Source of the DNA: Rotaria sordida
Taxonomy: Eukaryota > Rotifera > Eurotatoria > Philodinida > Philodinidae
DNA length: 64,000 nt
Direction of reading: 5' to 3'
Assembly (NCBI GenBank): GCA_905250125.1
Contig: CAJNOL010000158.1
Span: 62,001 to 126,000 of the forward strand
The notes under the pieces are model-generated. The model searched no databases. It had not been told where the DNA came from and saw nothing but the letters and a program-made list of their open reading frames with translations. Shown piece by piece: positions 1-12,770 of the stretch (its first letter is position 1; each line of letters opens with the position of its first letter). The position numbers were made by a program, and so were the translations under genes.

Positions 1-266
1 TTATTTTTTTGTTCATCATTCCATTGAATTATTTCATTTAATGGTAACCAACGCCAACCACCAAATAAACCTTTTGATTCAGGTGATTCACCATCATGAA
101 AAGTATAAGCTTCACGTACAGAGGGAGGAAGTTTTGCATCTAACATTTTTTCAACTTTATCAAGTTCATCAATTGATGATATAGGTTTATTTAATTGTCC
201 AAGAATATTAGGTGCATTTTTAGATAACCAAGACTCGATACGTACAAAAGATCCTGAAACACTCAT
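1..266 (-). CDS. SMI1/KNR4 (SUKH) domain protein, N-terminal part, cut by window edge
   Basis: 88 codons are open from an ATG at 266-264 to the window edge with no stop, so the gene continues to the left. The visible protein has the usual SMI1/KNR4 (SUKH) opening: an R-I-E-x-W-L helix, a Pro-Ile-Ser-Ser turn followed by a Leu-Glu-Lys helix, LPPSVREAY, HDGE, and a glycine-rich GLFGGWRWLPL strand followed by EI. In fungi the domain scaffolds cell-wall signalling; in bacteria it is a common immunity-protein fold. Its role in animals is little known. A T-rich tract ending in AG lies directly before the ATG (268-267), so the start follows a splice acceptor, either a cis intron or a spliced leader. 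Family call is fairly sure; function is not inferred. Confidence 0.7.
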   Translation of the reverse strand, partial: MSVSGSFVRIESWLSKNAPNILGQLNKPISSIDELDKVEKMLDAKLPPSVREAYTFHDGESPESKGLFGGWRWLPLNEIIQWNDEQKN

Positions 267-1120
267 CTAAAAAAAAAAAGAAAAAAGTTTTGTACATTTT
301 TAAAAAGCCACTAGATAACAATAAGAAAACAACGAAATGACTCTGTGAATAACGTCAAGCGTAATAATCAAGCCTTGACAATAAATATGGTTACTGGAGA
401 AAAAAAAAAGAAAGACTGATAAGATAAATATTTGCTTGGATAAGATCGACACATGAAGTATAACAAGTTTTCATATGGATATAAATATGATATAGAAAGT
501 ATGTAAATGGTTTTTTTTTCTCAAAAGAAAATTATATAAGTAGCTATTCGAAACTCATCGGATCAAATTTTTCAGGATTATATAGAACATTTTTTTTTTC
601 GCTAAGACAATATGAATCATCATCAATTTTTAACTTGTTTTCATTTATTTCTCGTCCATCTCATTTCCTTCCGATATATGCTCAAAGCCTTTTTTTTAAT
701 TACATATCCTTTTCGGCTCATTTCTCTCTCTTATCTCATAAATTATTTTTTCAATAGCTGCTATACTAAAAACAGATCTAGTTTATTAATCAAAAGTTTC
801 AGACAACGAACTATTCATTTAATCATATCAATTTTACATTTAATCACATATCTATTCAAACTCGAAAGCTCTCATTATAATAATAGATAAGACAAAAAAA
901 TAAAACCTGTAACTCAACTAACACTATAATTAAACTCGTTATCATTCTGTCAATTGTATTTCATATAAATTAAAACGAAAATTAAAAGAATTTAATTCAT
1001 TTTATTTATTAATGCCAATCAATAGAAGTAAAAATAACACAAAAATAATTAACCAATAAAATAAAAATAAATCTTACGAGAAAAAAGAAATGCAAGAAAA
1101 AAATATATTGGAATTACTAA
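267..1120. other. intergenic, no gene seen
   Basis: AT-rich DNA between the SUKH gene and the 3' end of cystinosin. The open frame at 612-890 is Phe/Ser/Leu-rich, translated from T-rich DNA, lacks flanking splice signals and resembles no family. It probably includes upstream sequence of the SUKH gene and the cystinosin 3' untranslated region. Confidence 0.5.
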
Positions 1121-4100
1121 TTAAGCTTTCATTGAAATAATTGATGTTTTATCATTGAATTCATTATTCGACATATTTATTCGTTTTGTATATTGTAAAT
1201 TTGGACGATAAAGCACATAATGTTGAGTAATAAATAAAATATCAAATAAAATCGTAAGTAAACCTAAACCAAGTTTTGTTGGTGAACCAAATATTGATGT
1301 CCAATCACTATAATTTGATGAAAGTAAAAACATTTGTAATAGACTGAATACACCACCAGTAAAATCTAAAAGAATATTTCCAATAGACCAACCTTCAGTT
1401 GATTTTCGTTTATAATTCATCCATGCTTGTGGACAATATTTTAGTATTGTTATTGCTAATTTAACATAGGAAAAAAAATATAATAATGTTAATGTTGGTA
1501 AATGATTAGATAATGAAATAATTGTTGATATCAATAAAAATACAACACCAACAGCACCTAGTGCACGAGCAACATAAGATACACGTTGATTACCACGTTC
1601 ATATATTAAAGATTGAATAATTGTTACCGAACATGCAAAAACAGCATGACCACTGAATATAACCTAGAATTTATAAATTTATTTTAATTCAATTCAATAA
1701 ATATTTAATAAATAACGATAAAGAATTTTTACAAATAAAATACAATTAATATATTAGAAAATTTTATGAATATTCTGTCGAAGACTTATACATCTTAAAC
1801 TCATTCTTGCAATAGGAGATATTTCTTTGGAGTAGAGATGTGCAGTAAATTACTCTATCTTACCTCGCAGGGTAGAATAAAGGTTAGATTGTTTCTCGTA
1901 GTCAAATTACAGAGTATGAAAAAAAGCTTAATCTTTATATCTTTATCTTGATGAAATGATGCGCAAGATGTAATAGAAAACTTCTGTTAATTAATTGATC
2001 TTTCATAAAATTGAATTTTAATTAATATACATATATGAAAATAAGCGTAGCTTTCAGAGTTTTGAACTGAAAAATTTCTTTACAAAGCTTTAAAATTGTT
2101 TTGATTCTATGAAAATAACTTTTAATTATTGAAGATCTATCGGAATAAATTTGTTCGCTTGAACATAATAACAAGTCATTTGACAAAATGTTCGTTTATT
2201 TTTCAACTTCTTAACGAAATCTGCAGAAATTTCAAAATATTGAATGAGAATTAGAATTTTCTATTCTTTCCAAATATGGCTTCAAAATTTTTTTGTAGGA
2301 ATTCTGTTTTAATAGTTATGAGCCGAGATTTTTTGATGCCCATAAATCAAGTTTGGATGAGCTCTAGCAAGCCAAATCTTATCCAAAGTAGAATCGAAAT
2401 TTATTTAAAAAAAACAGTGAATGAAAGAACAAACATTTTTCTATAAAATAGTATACTTGTTTGTTGAAAGTCATTTGTCAACAGTAGATATTTCTGATAC
2501 GAAACATAGTGTCAATTTAGGTCATTTTCTCGATTTCTCTGAAAAATAGACTTGTAAAGTGAGCTTGGCTATTCCTGAAACTCTTGATTAATACATAACT
2601 TTGTAGAAAACAATCCCAACTTTAATTCTATGCAAGAAAAAACGTCAAATTTCTTCGCCTAAAGTTAATTTTCGGATCTTTAAAAGGTCGTACTCATAAC
2701 TCATCAACCAAAAAATTCCTAGAGAAATGTTGAACCTATATTCAAAAATAATACAAAAATTTTAATTACAACTCAATGTTTTCAAATTTCTGAAGTCTTC
2801 TTTAAGAGACTGAAAAATCAATGGAGGATAGACTTAGTCTCTCTTGTGGGGACAAAAAAAGAACTCAACTTCGTCAATGAGTTTAATATCAGTAAGTAAA
2901 ATCAATGATTCTATCTTCAAATTTTCAAAAAAGATAAAATTCTCTTTCCATACGATCCAGAGATCGTTATTAGGACAGAACTGTCCTGGTAAATTATGTA
3001 CCAATTCTCAGGTCATAAATGTTTTCTTAATCAAAATTTTTAATCTTTTGTGCAGTTATATGAGACCATCGTTATAAACTACTTATATTTACATTTTATC
3101 CACTATATCTCTTAACGACAATCTTTATGTTTCGCTATTAGTTATCCTTTGTTTCCTGTGAATAGAATAGAGAGCAGAGACCGCCATTAATACAGGACGC
3201 TCTGATACCATCGCGTCCTGGCCTCAGGCCAGACGAAATAGCTTGCCCTGGTAATATTGTTTTTTTTAATAAAAAGTCATTTGAAATCGTTTACTAAATC
3301 CAAAGATAAATCTTTCAGAAAATTCGTCATCTATCTAATTCTAGTAAGTAGTAATGATTTCATGTTTAGATTGATTCCACTAGAGTTTATGTATATGATA
3401 CTTATTCTAATTCATCATCATCATTGAATACGATCTCTTTCAATTGTGAAGAGATTGAACATCTCTTATCAAATCATAAAAAAAATGAATCTTGACCTGA
3501 TGCTAAATAGTGATGAAAGACTTTGAATCAATTAACATATAATACTTAGTCATAAAAAATTGCTGTTTTCATTGACAAATATCTGATTTTTGTATGAATA
3601 TACTGCTATTAGTGTCATGTACCCATGCTCAAATAAGGCAAGATATTGTATTAACAAATATTATTTCTTCATTAAGAATAAATTAAAATGAAGCCATTTT
3701 TTACTTGATTATAATCTGGTTTTTACTCGTCATGGTTGATCTTTTTTTTTTTATTGTCAAGCATTTTCTTTTGAATTCTTTCTAATCGATTAAAATGAGA
3801 AGAAAAAAAAGAAAATATAAGTTTAAAATCAGATTATAATTGCATAATTTCAATCGATTTTTGGTGGGATTTATGATTGTTTTTATACATGGATAATATT
3901 CTTTTGAAATTATATAAAGTATGAGCACTGAATATAAACAAAAATAAAATTTTTGATAATCTTAGCAACTCATTCATAGTTGATCTTAGTTTATATGCCC
4001 CGCCCTGTCTTGAGGGCAGGGTGACAAAATTTTGTACGAGTTATTTCCAGGGCTGGGCACGGCAAAAAAAAGTGCCTTGTGATGGTCTCTGATTTGATCT

Positions 4101-4845
4101 AATAAACGATAGTTGTTCTCTTAATCTACATTAGAAAAAAAAAATTCTTTTTTAATTTCGTCTTAATAATCTATTGAAAAAAATTTAATTCATAAATAAA
4201 ACTTACATCATTAAGTAAAACAGGTAAAACACCATGTGGATGTTGAGCAAAATATTGTCGTTGAACTTTTGATGATGTATATAAAACAATATTAAATACT
4301 GCATAAGATGTATGTCCAAGAATATTTAATGATAAAAAATCAAAATTAAGTCCAATAACACTTCGTCGTCGAAAATTTAATATTATTTGAGGATAAAATG
4401 ATACAGACCATGCCAAAAAATAAATCCAACCAACAATTTGTATAAATATATTTAATACATGACTACGTGCTATATCAATAAGAAGAAAATCTACTAATGA
4501 TGATATATTAATTTGTGATGATTGTGCTGTTAAAACTAGATGACCTGGACGTCGACCAGTTATAGTAATAAATTGACTTCGATCATCAATTGTTTCATTT
4601 GTAAATGTTATATTTGGTATTGAATTAATGTAACCATGTACATTATCAAGTTTACCATCATAGAGAAACTCAAGAGAAATAGGAGAAGTAAGATCTGATT
4701 TAAGAAGACGAATATTTACTGATTTATTTTCACCGGTTACAATACTAATAGATGATGGTTGAAAAGAAATCACAGATGTATCTTGCGTAGTGAAATTAAT
4801 CAATAGAAATAGGAAAAAAATTACAGATAAATATGTTAAATGCAT
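1121..4845 (-). CDS. CTNS: cystinosin, lysosomal cystine/H+ symporter (PQ-loop protein)
   Basis: Two exons on the minus strand: 4845-4207 and 1663-1121, joined in phase 0 (donor GATGTAAGT, acceptor CTAG), giving 393 aa; human cystinosin is 367 aa. Exon 1 has a signal peptide (ATG at 4845), an extracytoplasmic region with several N-glycosylation sequons, and the first PQ-loop (WSVSFYPQIILNFRRRSVIG). Exon 2 holds the remaining membrane helices and the second PQ-loop (KYCPQAWMNY, then KSTEGWSIGNILLDFTGG), nearly as in vertebrates. The product exports cystine from lysosomes with protons. Earlier in-frame ATGs exist up to 5025; 4845 was chosen because it begins a clean signal peptide. The stop is at 1123-1121. 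The final residues are polar, and I did not find the usual GYDQL-type lysosomal tail. Confidence 0.93.
1664..4206 (-). other. 2.5-kb intron of cystinosin, possible decayed mobile DNA
   Basis: This intron is about forty times longer than the typical intron in the window. It contains short GC-richer islands with CCCTG/CAGGG ends (near 3180-3260, 3998-4022 and 4049-4080). The last begins CAGGGCTGGGCACGGC, a typical hAT-like terminus. No long coding frame is present; the open frame at 2844-3077 has no supporting features. Confidence 0.4.
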
Positions 4846-5935
4846 ATTACAAATTAAATCTGAAATAAAAATAAAAATAAAAAAAACCAGAAACTTTATA
4901 CATTCGAAAGTCGACATAATGATAAAGATATACTGACGAAAGCATATAACAATAAAAAAACAAAATGCTTTATCATATATCATCATGATAAGGCACATGA
5001 GACTATCAAAAATACTCAACATCATGACTAGTTATATTTTTTCAAAAAAACTGAAATAATATTAAAGAATTCTATTATCGAACTTTTTTTCTTAGGGATA
5101 TATTCTATTGTGTAATAAACAATATGAAGCCCTTGACAAAAATACAACGACGTTTTCTTTTTTTTGTTATTCTAACAAGGCCTGAGCTATATGAATAGAT
5201 AATAAGTTAACGAATTGTTCTTCATAGATTTTTTAGATTATTTATAAAATAATAAAATATATTTGATTTAAAGTTAATATTTAAATAAAAGAATATGTTT
5301 GTTTTTTTTCTTTAAACTAATAAAAATTAATTAAGATAGAAGTATTAATTTAAATTAATTAAAAAAAGTTCTTTTCTCTTACTCACATGACAGAGTAAAT
5401 AAACAAAAAATTTCGAATGGTTGTTATCAATCTTACATATAAGAATCCATCTGTCGCCACATGTCATTTATAAATGAAATTAAACTTAAATAAAATATTC
5501 ATTTTTTTTCTAAATAAATATAGAAAATTTATGATTAAATTTCATTTATTTATCATTAAAAAAATATAATATGATTAAATGAAAACGATTGTCGCGATCC
5601 ATTTTACCGAGTGTCAATTCATTCATCCATCCTAGGCTCGTGTCTCACTTAGGATAATGACTATATTCATAGATTATCATCATGATTTAGACAAAAAAAA
5701 AACAACAAAAGGAAAAGAAATTATTAGTTTATTATTAGACGATATATTTAGAAATTTATTCTTTTTTATTCTAATGTTTATCTATCAGTTTATCTTTGCT
5801 TACTACCTACGCATTTATATTGAATTTTGTTTACTTGCGGTTGTCGTTTAATAAATATTTATTATTATTTTTTATTTAAGATTTTTCCTTTTGTAAAAAA
5901 TAAAAAATTCATTTAATTTTTCATTTTTCAACATA
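4846..5935. other. divergent intergenic region between cystinosin and CNOT2
   Basis: About 1.1 kb separates two divergently transcribed genes and should hold both promoters. It is AT-rich; a GC-richer stretch at about 5590-5650 (ACGATTGTCGCGATCC and following) is the only obvious island. The open frame at 5657-5851 is low-complexity and is not called as a gene. Confidence 0.4.
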
Positions 5936-8384
5936 ATGGCTTATCTTAATTTGGCATCAACTGCCAATTCGACAACATCATCAACATCATCACCTTATTC
6001 ACATGTTAATAGTAATGGAGGAGTATCAACAATGCCGCCATCACTTGCATCAAATTCTCCATCTCTATTTGGTTCAGTTGGTGGTGGAAAACAATGGACA
6101 ACAATAGGACAACCAACATCATCATCATCAACATTGACACAACAATTATTAATGAAACAACAACAAAATATTCTTAATAATCAACAAACAAATTCCTTAA
6201 ATTCATCATCATCATCGTCACATTTTGATAGTATACTTGGATTAACTATGGCATCAGCATTAGCGTCATCTTCTCAAACACAAATTGAGAAAAATGTAAA
6301 ATACAAAAAAATATATATATATATATTCTTGTTTTTCACTGAATATTATTTATTATTATTATTATTATTATTATAAATTCTAGTTTGAATTACAACAAGA
6401 AGATTTTCCGCCATTGCCACATCGAAATAATTCTCATGAACCAACACCATCATCTACGAATGTTCAACCACTATATCAAAGTCAATATTCATCGTCATCA
6501 TCATCATCAAATCTTCATCAACCAATAACAAATGGATATAATTCATCTCAACAACAACAACATTCTCAATCACAATCACCAATATCATTTAAAACATCTA
6601 TTGATGCTTTAAGTACATTAATAAATCGACGTCAAACATCAGTTAATAATAAAACAACATCATTAACAAATAATTCAACATCATCATCATCAACAACAAC
6701 AAATCCACAACAAATATCAAATACATCAACAACAACAACAAATACAAATGGTCTACCATCATCAACAATTACAGATCAATATGGTCTTGTTGGTCTTCTA
6801 CAAATGATTCAACAAGCAGAAAAAAATCCTGATACATCAACATTACTAAATTATGATCTAACGACACTCGGACTTAGTATGTATTTTCTTCATGAAATTT
6901 TAACATATTCTTAAACTGAAAATTTTTTATCATAAATCAAAAGAAAAACATTTTCTGAACAACGAAAAAAATACATATATAACAATTGTTCAAAATTTTC
7001 TTGTTCTTTCATTTGTTTTTTATAAACACAAAATTTCTAGATAGACTTTCATAATATTCACTCAGTATCGTTTTTTTTTTATTGAAAACTTCTATCATCT
7101 AATAAAGATTGATTTCATTTTTATTTTCATACCCATTCATTATTAATCCTTTCGAGAACAGAGATGTATACCCGGTCAGACAAAAATTTTGAAAAACGCG
7201 TTTAAACGCACAATCGGGAACCGCGATTGTAAGCCATTCACGCTCATTAAAAAAACGCATGAAAACGCGTTTATTGGTGTTTTCTGTAACTTTCTAGGCG
7301 TCAAAACGGCGAAAATTCCAGGTTTTGAGCGTTAAAACGCACTATTATTCTAGAACTTAAAAACAATATGTTTTAACGCTCAAAAACTGGAATTTTCGCC
7401 GTTTTGACGCCCAGAAAGTTGCAAAAAACGCCAATAAACGCGTTTCCGTGCGTTTTTTTAACGAGCGTGAATGGATCACAGTCGCGGTTCCCGATTGTGC
7501 GTTTAAACGCGTTTTTCAAAATTTTTGTTTGACTGGGTATAGAGGTTTCTTGTCTCGGAGTAGTTTAGTTCTATTGATCCATACTATTTGTCATTGATCT
7601 AATTAGGATTGCTCGATGATTTGATACCAGCATTGTACCAATCTTTGAAAAGATCAATAGAGTTCATTTAAATTGAAAAATTAATTTCATTATTTTGTTT
7701 CACAAAACAAAAGAATCCTATTCTACAAAAAAATTTAATGAATAAATATAAATATAAATTCTATTTGAAATAAATTTCTTATTTTAGGTATGGAAAGTCA
7801 AAATGATTTATATCCATCATTTCTATCTCCATTTTCCGATAGTCAAGCTCGACCATATGAAATTGATTATCAAGTTCCATTTGAATATCAAATGGGATTA
7901 CAAATACGTGACAAATTACCTCCACTTAATTTTAATACATTAAATGAAGATACGTTATTTTTTTTATTTTATTTATTTGGTAATGATCATGTGCAATTAT
8001 TAGCTGCTGCTGAATTATATCGACGTGATTGGCGTTATCATAAAGAAGAACGTATATGGTTAACACGAATAAAAAATATAATGCCTGATCAAAAATATGA
8101 TACATATGAAACAGGTGTTTATTGTGTATTTGATGTACAACTTTGGCGTAAAACACATAAAAGTATGCGAATTGATTATGAAAAATTAGATGGTAAGAAA
8201 TCTAATAATGTTTTATTCTATTATATATATATATATATATATTAACTTTTTCTTTTGTTCTTATTAAAAAGTAAATCCTGTAATGAAACAAGATTTATTT
8301 GCTTCTAAATTACTTCAACAACAGTCGTCTGTACAACAACAATATGCACCTGTATCATCGTATAATACAAATTCTTCTAGATAG
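5936..8384 (+). CDS. CNOT2: CCR4-NOT transcription complex subunit 2
   Basis: Four exons: 5936-6295, 6384-6876, 7788-8192 and 8272-8384, totalling 456 aa (human CNOT2 is 540). The N-terminal half is Ser/Gln/Asn-rich linker. A conserved QEDFPPLP motif opens exon 2. The C-terminal NOT-box runs from ITDQYGLVGLL through DLTTLGL, the SPFSDSQARP stretch, QLLAAAELYRRDWRYHKEER and the final WRK helix, and ends with a glutamine-rich tail. CNOT2 scaffolds the CCR4-NOT deadenylase with NOT1 and NOT3 in mRNA decay and repression. Exon phases are 0, 1 and 1, and all acceptors end in AG. Intron 2 (911 bp) is enlarged by a hairpin element; intron 1 carries an (ATT)n run. Identity is secure; an upstream non-coding exon cannot be excluded. 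Confidence 0.95.
7169..7540. mobile_element. long-hairpin MITE-like element in CNOT2 intron 2
   Basis: About 370 bp form an almost complete inverted repeat. The left arm starts at TACCCGGTCAGACAAAAATT and the right arm ends with the complement of ACCCAGTCAAACAAAAATT. Arms of roughly 170 bases pair around a short centre near 7345-7370. The arms share an AAAACGCGTTT block, an ATTCACGCTC block and a TTTTGACGCC/GGCGTCAAAA block. It is flanked by TA, as expected of Tc1/mariner-like targets, and has no coding frame. It is GC-richer than its host intron. Confidence 0.8.
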
Positions 8385-9670
8385 TCGCATAAGTTTGATG
8401 TTTATTTTTTTTTTAATAATTATTATTATTATTATGAATGTATATAATAAGAACATAAAACAGCAAAGATCCTGCATTCGTCCAACAATTTGCAGTTTTA
8501 GAAGAATAAGAATGACGTCTGACAGGCAACAACGTTTTTCTTTTTTTTTTTTTCTCATAACTTGTGTCTTGTCGTTGTCATGTGTAGATGTGTGTGCGTG
8601 TGAGTGAGTGATGTTATTCTACGTTCTTTTTTTTTGCGCGCTTTTCTCTTACAGCGTCATACTCTTCTTTCTTTTTTTCTTTTTTTTGTTCGTCATGGTA
8701 TCGTCGTCTTATTCACTGTTGTGTTTATCATCATCAACAACCTTTACTCTATTACTTACTTTTGTCCCTGTCTTTTTTCTTTTTTTTTTTTTTCTTCCCT
8801 TTTTATAATATATACTACACTATGTGGAAAAAAGAAGCCGATATTTTATATTTATGATAATTGTTTAGAAAGAAAACTTTGAGATGGCTTATTTTAAATT
8901 TATTGAAAGAGTTTTAATGTGATAAGGTAAAAAAAAAAAGTACACTTGATTATTGGTCTGAAGCCATTTAACATTGGAATAATATTAACAAAATTGTTTT
9001 GAAAGATACCTTAAATGAATACCTTTTAATTAGTCCTATGACATTTATTATGAAATCTCATTTTCTTTAGTTTGCAAACGACAATATAAAAATTTTATTT
9101 TTGAAAATAGTATTTCATTAAATATTTTATCTCATTTATTTATATATTTGTTTTTAGTGTTATCTATCATTTTTTGTTAGAATATCTAAGAGCAATTTTT
9201 GTTTTTGTTTATAGATGTACAAATTATTCATTTCTAATTGAGATATACATTAACATAGGATTTTATTTTTGTAGAATGTAATTAGTAACTAGTTTAGTTT
9301 TATGAAATACCATTTGACATTGTTTAAATATTCTTTTGTATTCAGATTCCCTAGAATATTCTATTAATTTTTATTTAAAGATAGACAGGAGATATGTATA
9401 CAATTGTATTGCTAAGAGATTCTAATGATAAAATTGAAATATTTAACTAAAAGTATATACATAGAAGTATTCGTGCAAAAGAATTTTACAAGTTATACAT
9501 CAGAGTTCTAAAGCTTGGCATCAAGGAAATTTTGAAGTCATATTGTCTATGCTATTGACACTATTTTATGTTCAATTTATTGAAATATAAAATTTTCTTC
9601 CTTGACTTCAATTGTTGAATTTGAACAAAAAAAAACGACCTTTTCTTTCTTTCTTTTCGCTAAATAAAAA
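8385..9670. other. CNOT2 3' region and gene-free DNA
   Basis: Holds the CNOT2 3' untranslated region, with long T-runs at 8402-8414, 8540-8552 and 8775-8792, followed by featureless AT-rich DNA. Open frames at 8299-8882 are Phe-rich readings of the T-rich strand and are not genes. Confidence 0.45.
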
Positions 9671-10310
9671 ATGGGTCAGTATTTTTTTGATCACCAAAAA
9701 GTTGAGTTTTGATCACCAGATTTTTTAACTGCGAAATGATCACCAAAAAATTAATGATTTGATCACCAAATTAATTATAGGCGGCAACATGAAAAAGACA
9801 TAAAAAGAAAGAGTTCAATTAAATAAGTGCCATATCATAGACAACTACAGCATTTCCGTGCATCCACTCCATTAGCTAAAAGAAGTATTAAAACTAAACG
9901 CATCATTCTCTCTTTCCAAATATCATTCACATCGAATCGATCTTCAGGAGAAGTGCTCACCCACACCAGGATACTTATACTCATACATCCTCACTCACAT
10001 CCTTACCTTTCATCTTCATGCTCACCCTCACTTTAACTTTATTTTTGTAACGTCACACACTTATATTGATATGCATAATTACTTTCAACTAATCAGTTCA
10101 TTTTATTCATATAACATTAGAAAAGTCGAGTTTTATTTATGGAAACATTTTGTCATTTTAATTGGCTCAACTCTTGATTGATTTAATGATCAAATCACTA
10201 ACTTTTGGTGATCATTTCGCAGTAAAAAAATTTGGTGATCAAATTACTCATTTTTTGGTGATCATTTCGCAGTACACACAATTTTGGTGAACAAAACACA
10301 TTTTTCTCAT
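9671..10310. mobile_element. non-autonomous element with GATCACC inverted repeats
   Basis: The left end carries about four copies of GATCACCAAAA at 9689-9765. The right end carries the complement TTTTGGTGATC repeated at about 10205-10290. Both ends share the longer block CTGCGAAATGATCACCAAAA in opposite orientation, spaced by GATTTGATCACCAAATT, so the ends form composite inverted repeats of about 110-140 bp. The interior (about 400 bp) is unique and has only one short open frame (9827-10036), rich in CTCACCC-like repeats. No transposase is present. Confidence 0.65.
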
Positions 10311-12770
10311 AAAAAATTTCAATTAAACATTTAAAATATTATCATTTATGTTTTAGAACATACTAACATTTTATTGACAAAATTAGTTTATTTTTCTTTT
10401 AATCATTGTTGGAAGAAGACAAATGATCTATTAAAAATCAAATTTATTGAGTTGAGAAAAGAAAAAGATTTGAACAAAGTTTCTTTTTCATAATTCATAA
10501 TTGTAATATTTAAAGAAAAATATTTTATCTATAAAAGTAAGTCAATACTTAAGTAAAATTTATCAATTATAAATAAATTATATATGAAGATCTTTTATTT
10601 TATTCTCTTTTTCAGAATAAATACAAAATAGAAAAACAAAAAAAAAACAAAAAGAAAATTTTCAAGATATACTATGCGTTCTCATACAGTAATTATGAAC
10701 AACTGTATATGATTTAATTAGAACTTTAAAGATTGCAAATAATCAATTGCGGATTGTTTATATACTGTAAGTTTTGTAATCTGATTAATGATTTACTTTT
10801 AGAGTAAAATAATTGTAAATATGCTTTCCCTTCATCGGTAAAAAGTATTCTTATTGAAATGAAGGCTATTCATTATGATACTCGTCAATATTCCTTACGG
10901 CGAAAATAAAAAAGTCATATATAGTTCTATTGATTCGATAAAAGATTGTCTTTCTGTGCTAAGAATTCATATTTAAATATGGAATTTGACATACTAAAAA
11001 ATATTCTTTATATTTACTAGAAATAATCCTGTATTAGAAATGAAAAGTATTTGAAAAAAAAAAGAATTATGATTTCTTAGAAAAAAGACTAGTATCAACA
11101 CATAAAAATTTTCTGTTTCAGTGTCCAAACTAAATAGAACATTCATTTGTAATAACATTACATACAATTTAATAAAAGCTTATTGTATTAAATAATTGAA
11201 AAATTTTAAGGATATTTTCACATTAACAAAGAAAAAAAACTAAAGAATGTTCAAACATAACGAAATTGGTGATGATAGATAGATTATCAAACAATGTGTA
11301 GTCGCAGAATCCAAGAAAATTTAGTTATGCGATAAGCCATATGTAGTCATCTTAAAAAAATCTAAAAAATCATCGAAACTTAATCGTAGACATTCTTTTC
11401 ATTACCGAATAGTTCTATTGCAAATATTAAAATTCACCATATTTATACTTTTGAGGAGTTTTGAAATCTGTTTGATGTCATGAGACTTTTTTTACATTCT
11501 ACACATCAATAATGTTGATAGTGTAAACTTAGGATAGACATGAAAAAAGAATAAAAGAAGAAAAAGATGTTGACATTTGTTTATAATTGATTCATTCTAT
11601 AATAGAATTTTACGTAACCACATAACCAAAACCACATACACATGAAGACAAATTGATAGATTAATATGTACAAAACAAACCAGATGGAACTATTTTTCCT
11701 TTTGAGATACATTTTTTTTTATTGTATAATCAATGCAAGTTAACATTCTTGTCTTTGTTCTTTCCAGATTCTTTTTATGTAGAAATATCTGTCGAAATCC
11801 TTTTTCTATATGTTAAATGTGAGATTCTGATCTGATTGATATGATCAAGTTAATCAGACAAGAATTCTGTTGATTGAATCTTGTCTGACGAGAGAGGATA
11901 TCTCTAATCCTAAAAGAAGCTTGCAATTCAAATTTGATTCTTTTCATTATACAGTATTAGAATCAATTTCTTGAATAATGTAGTAAGATTCTTATGCTTT
12001 ATTCTTCTAATTAGTATGAGCCTGCTATATTTTGATTTTCACTCCTATTTTATTGTCGAAATCTTAAATACGAAAAAAAATGAAACAGAAGTCGATAGCC
12101 ATTTTGATACAAAATGGTTCATCGAATAGACTATACAAATTTAGAAAAAATAAAAGAGTCTGTTTAAATGTTAAATGATCTTGTTTGCATTACGTGTTTA
12201 TGATAAAACGTTCATTATAATAATGGGAAAATAAACACATGGAAGTAATTTATATAGATATATAAAAAACAAAGAAAGATTATCTATTACTTAGCTCTGA
12301 AGAGAGTCTTCTTACCGTTTGATTAATTGATAGCAAGACTCCTGACTGAACTTCAAGACAAAAAAGAATCTAACCAAGAATAGAGGCGAGAATATTGACT
12401 TGTGCACACATATTAGTCACATTATCTAACTAAAAATCTGAAGCAAGTAGAACAAGAAATTTAGGTTTCATCAGAAAGATGTATTGGTACCGAACCTAAT
12501 AATATGAAAATCAAATAGGAAATTGAAAACTTTCCGTTATAGAAAAATCAACGGATAAAATCAAATAAAACAAGAAAAATAACAAATTAATCATCATGAA
12601 TATTTAGTTTTATTGAAAGTCAAATCACAACATCTGGGTCACCCATTATCTGTTACTGTAAAGTGGCCTGTTCGATATTGTTATCGCGGTTTTTAAGTAT
12701 CTTTTTCTATGTATTCTAATTCATTAACTGATCCCATCTTCATTCCTATTCCATGTTTCATTCCCACATT
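10311..12770. other. gene-free AT-rich DNA
   Basis: About 2.5 kb without recognisable coding exons, RNA genes or repeats on either strand. Only short A/T homopolymers are visible. Confidence 0.45.

Noticed and set aside
8299-8882. Several Phe/Leu-rich open frames after CNOT2
   Set aside because: The true CNOT2 last exon occupies 8272-8384 in another frame; the rest is T-rich 3' untranslated sequence read as Phe and Leu.
9827-10036. 69-aa frame in the GATCACC element
   Set aside because: Its end is a translated CTCACCC-like short repeat, and no transposase motif is present.
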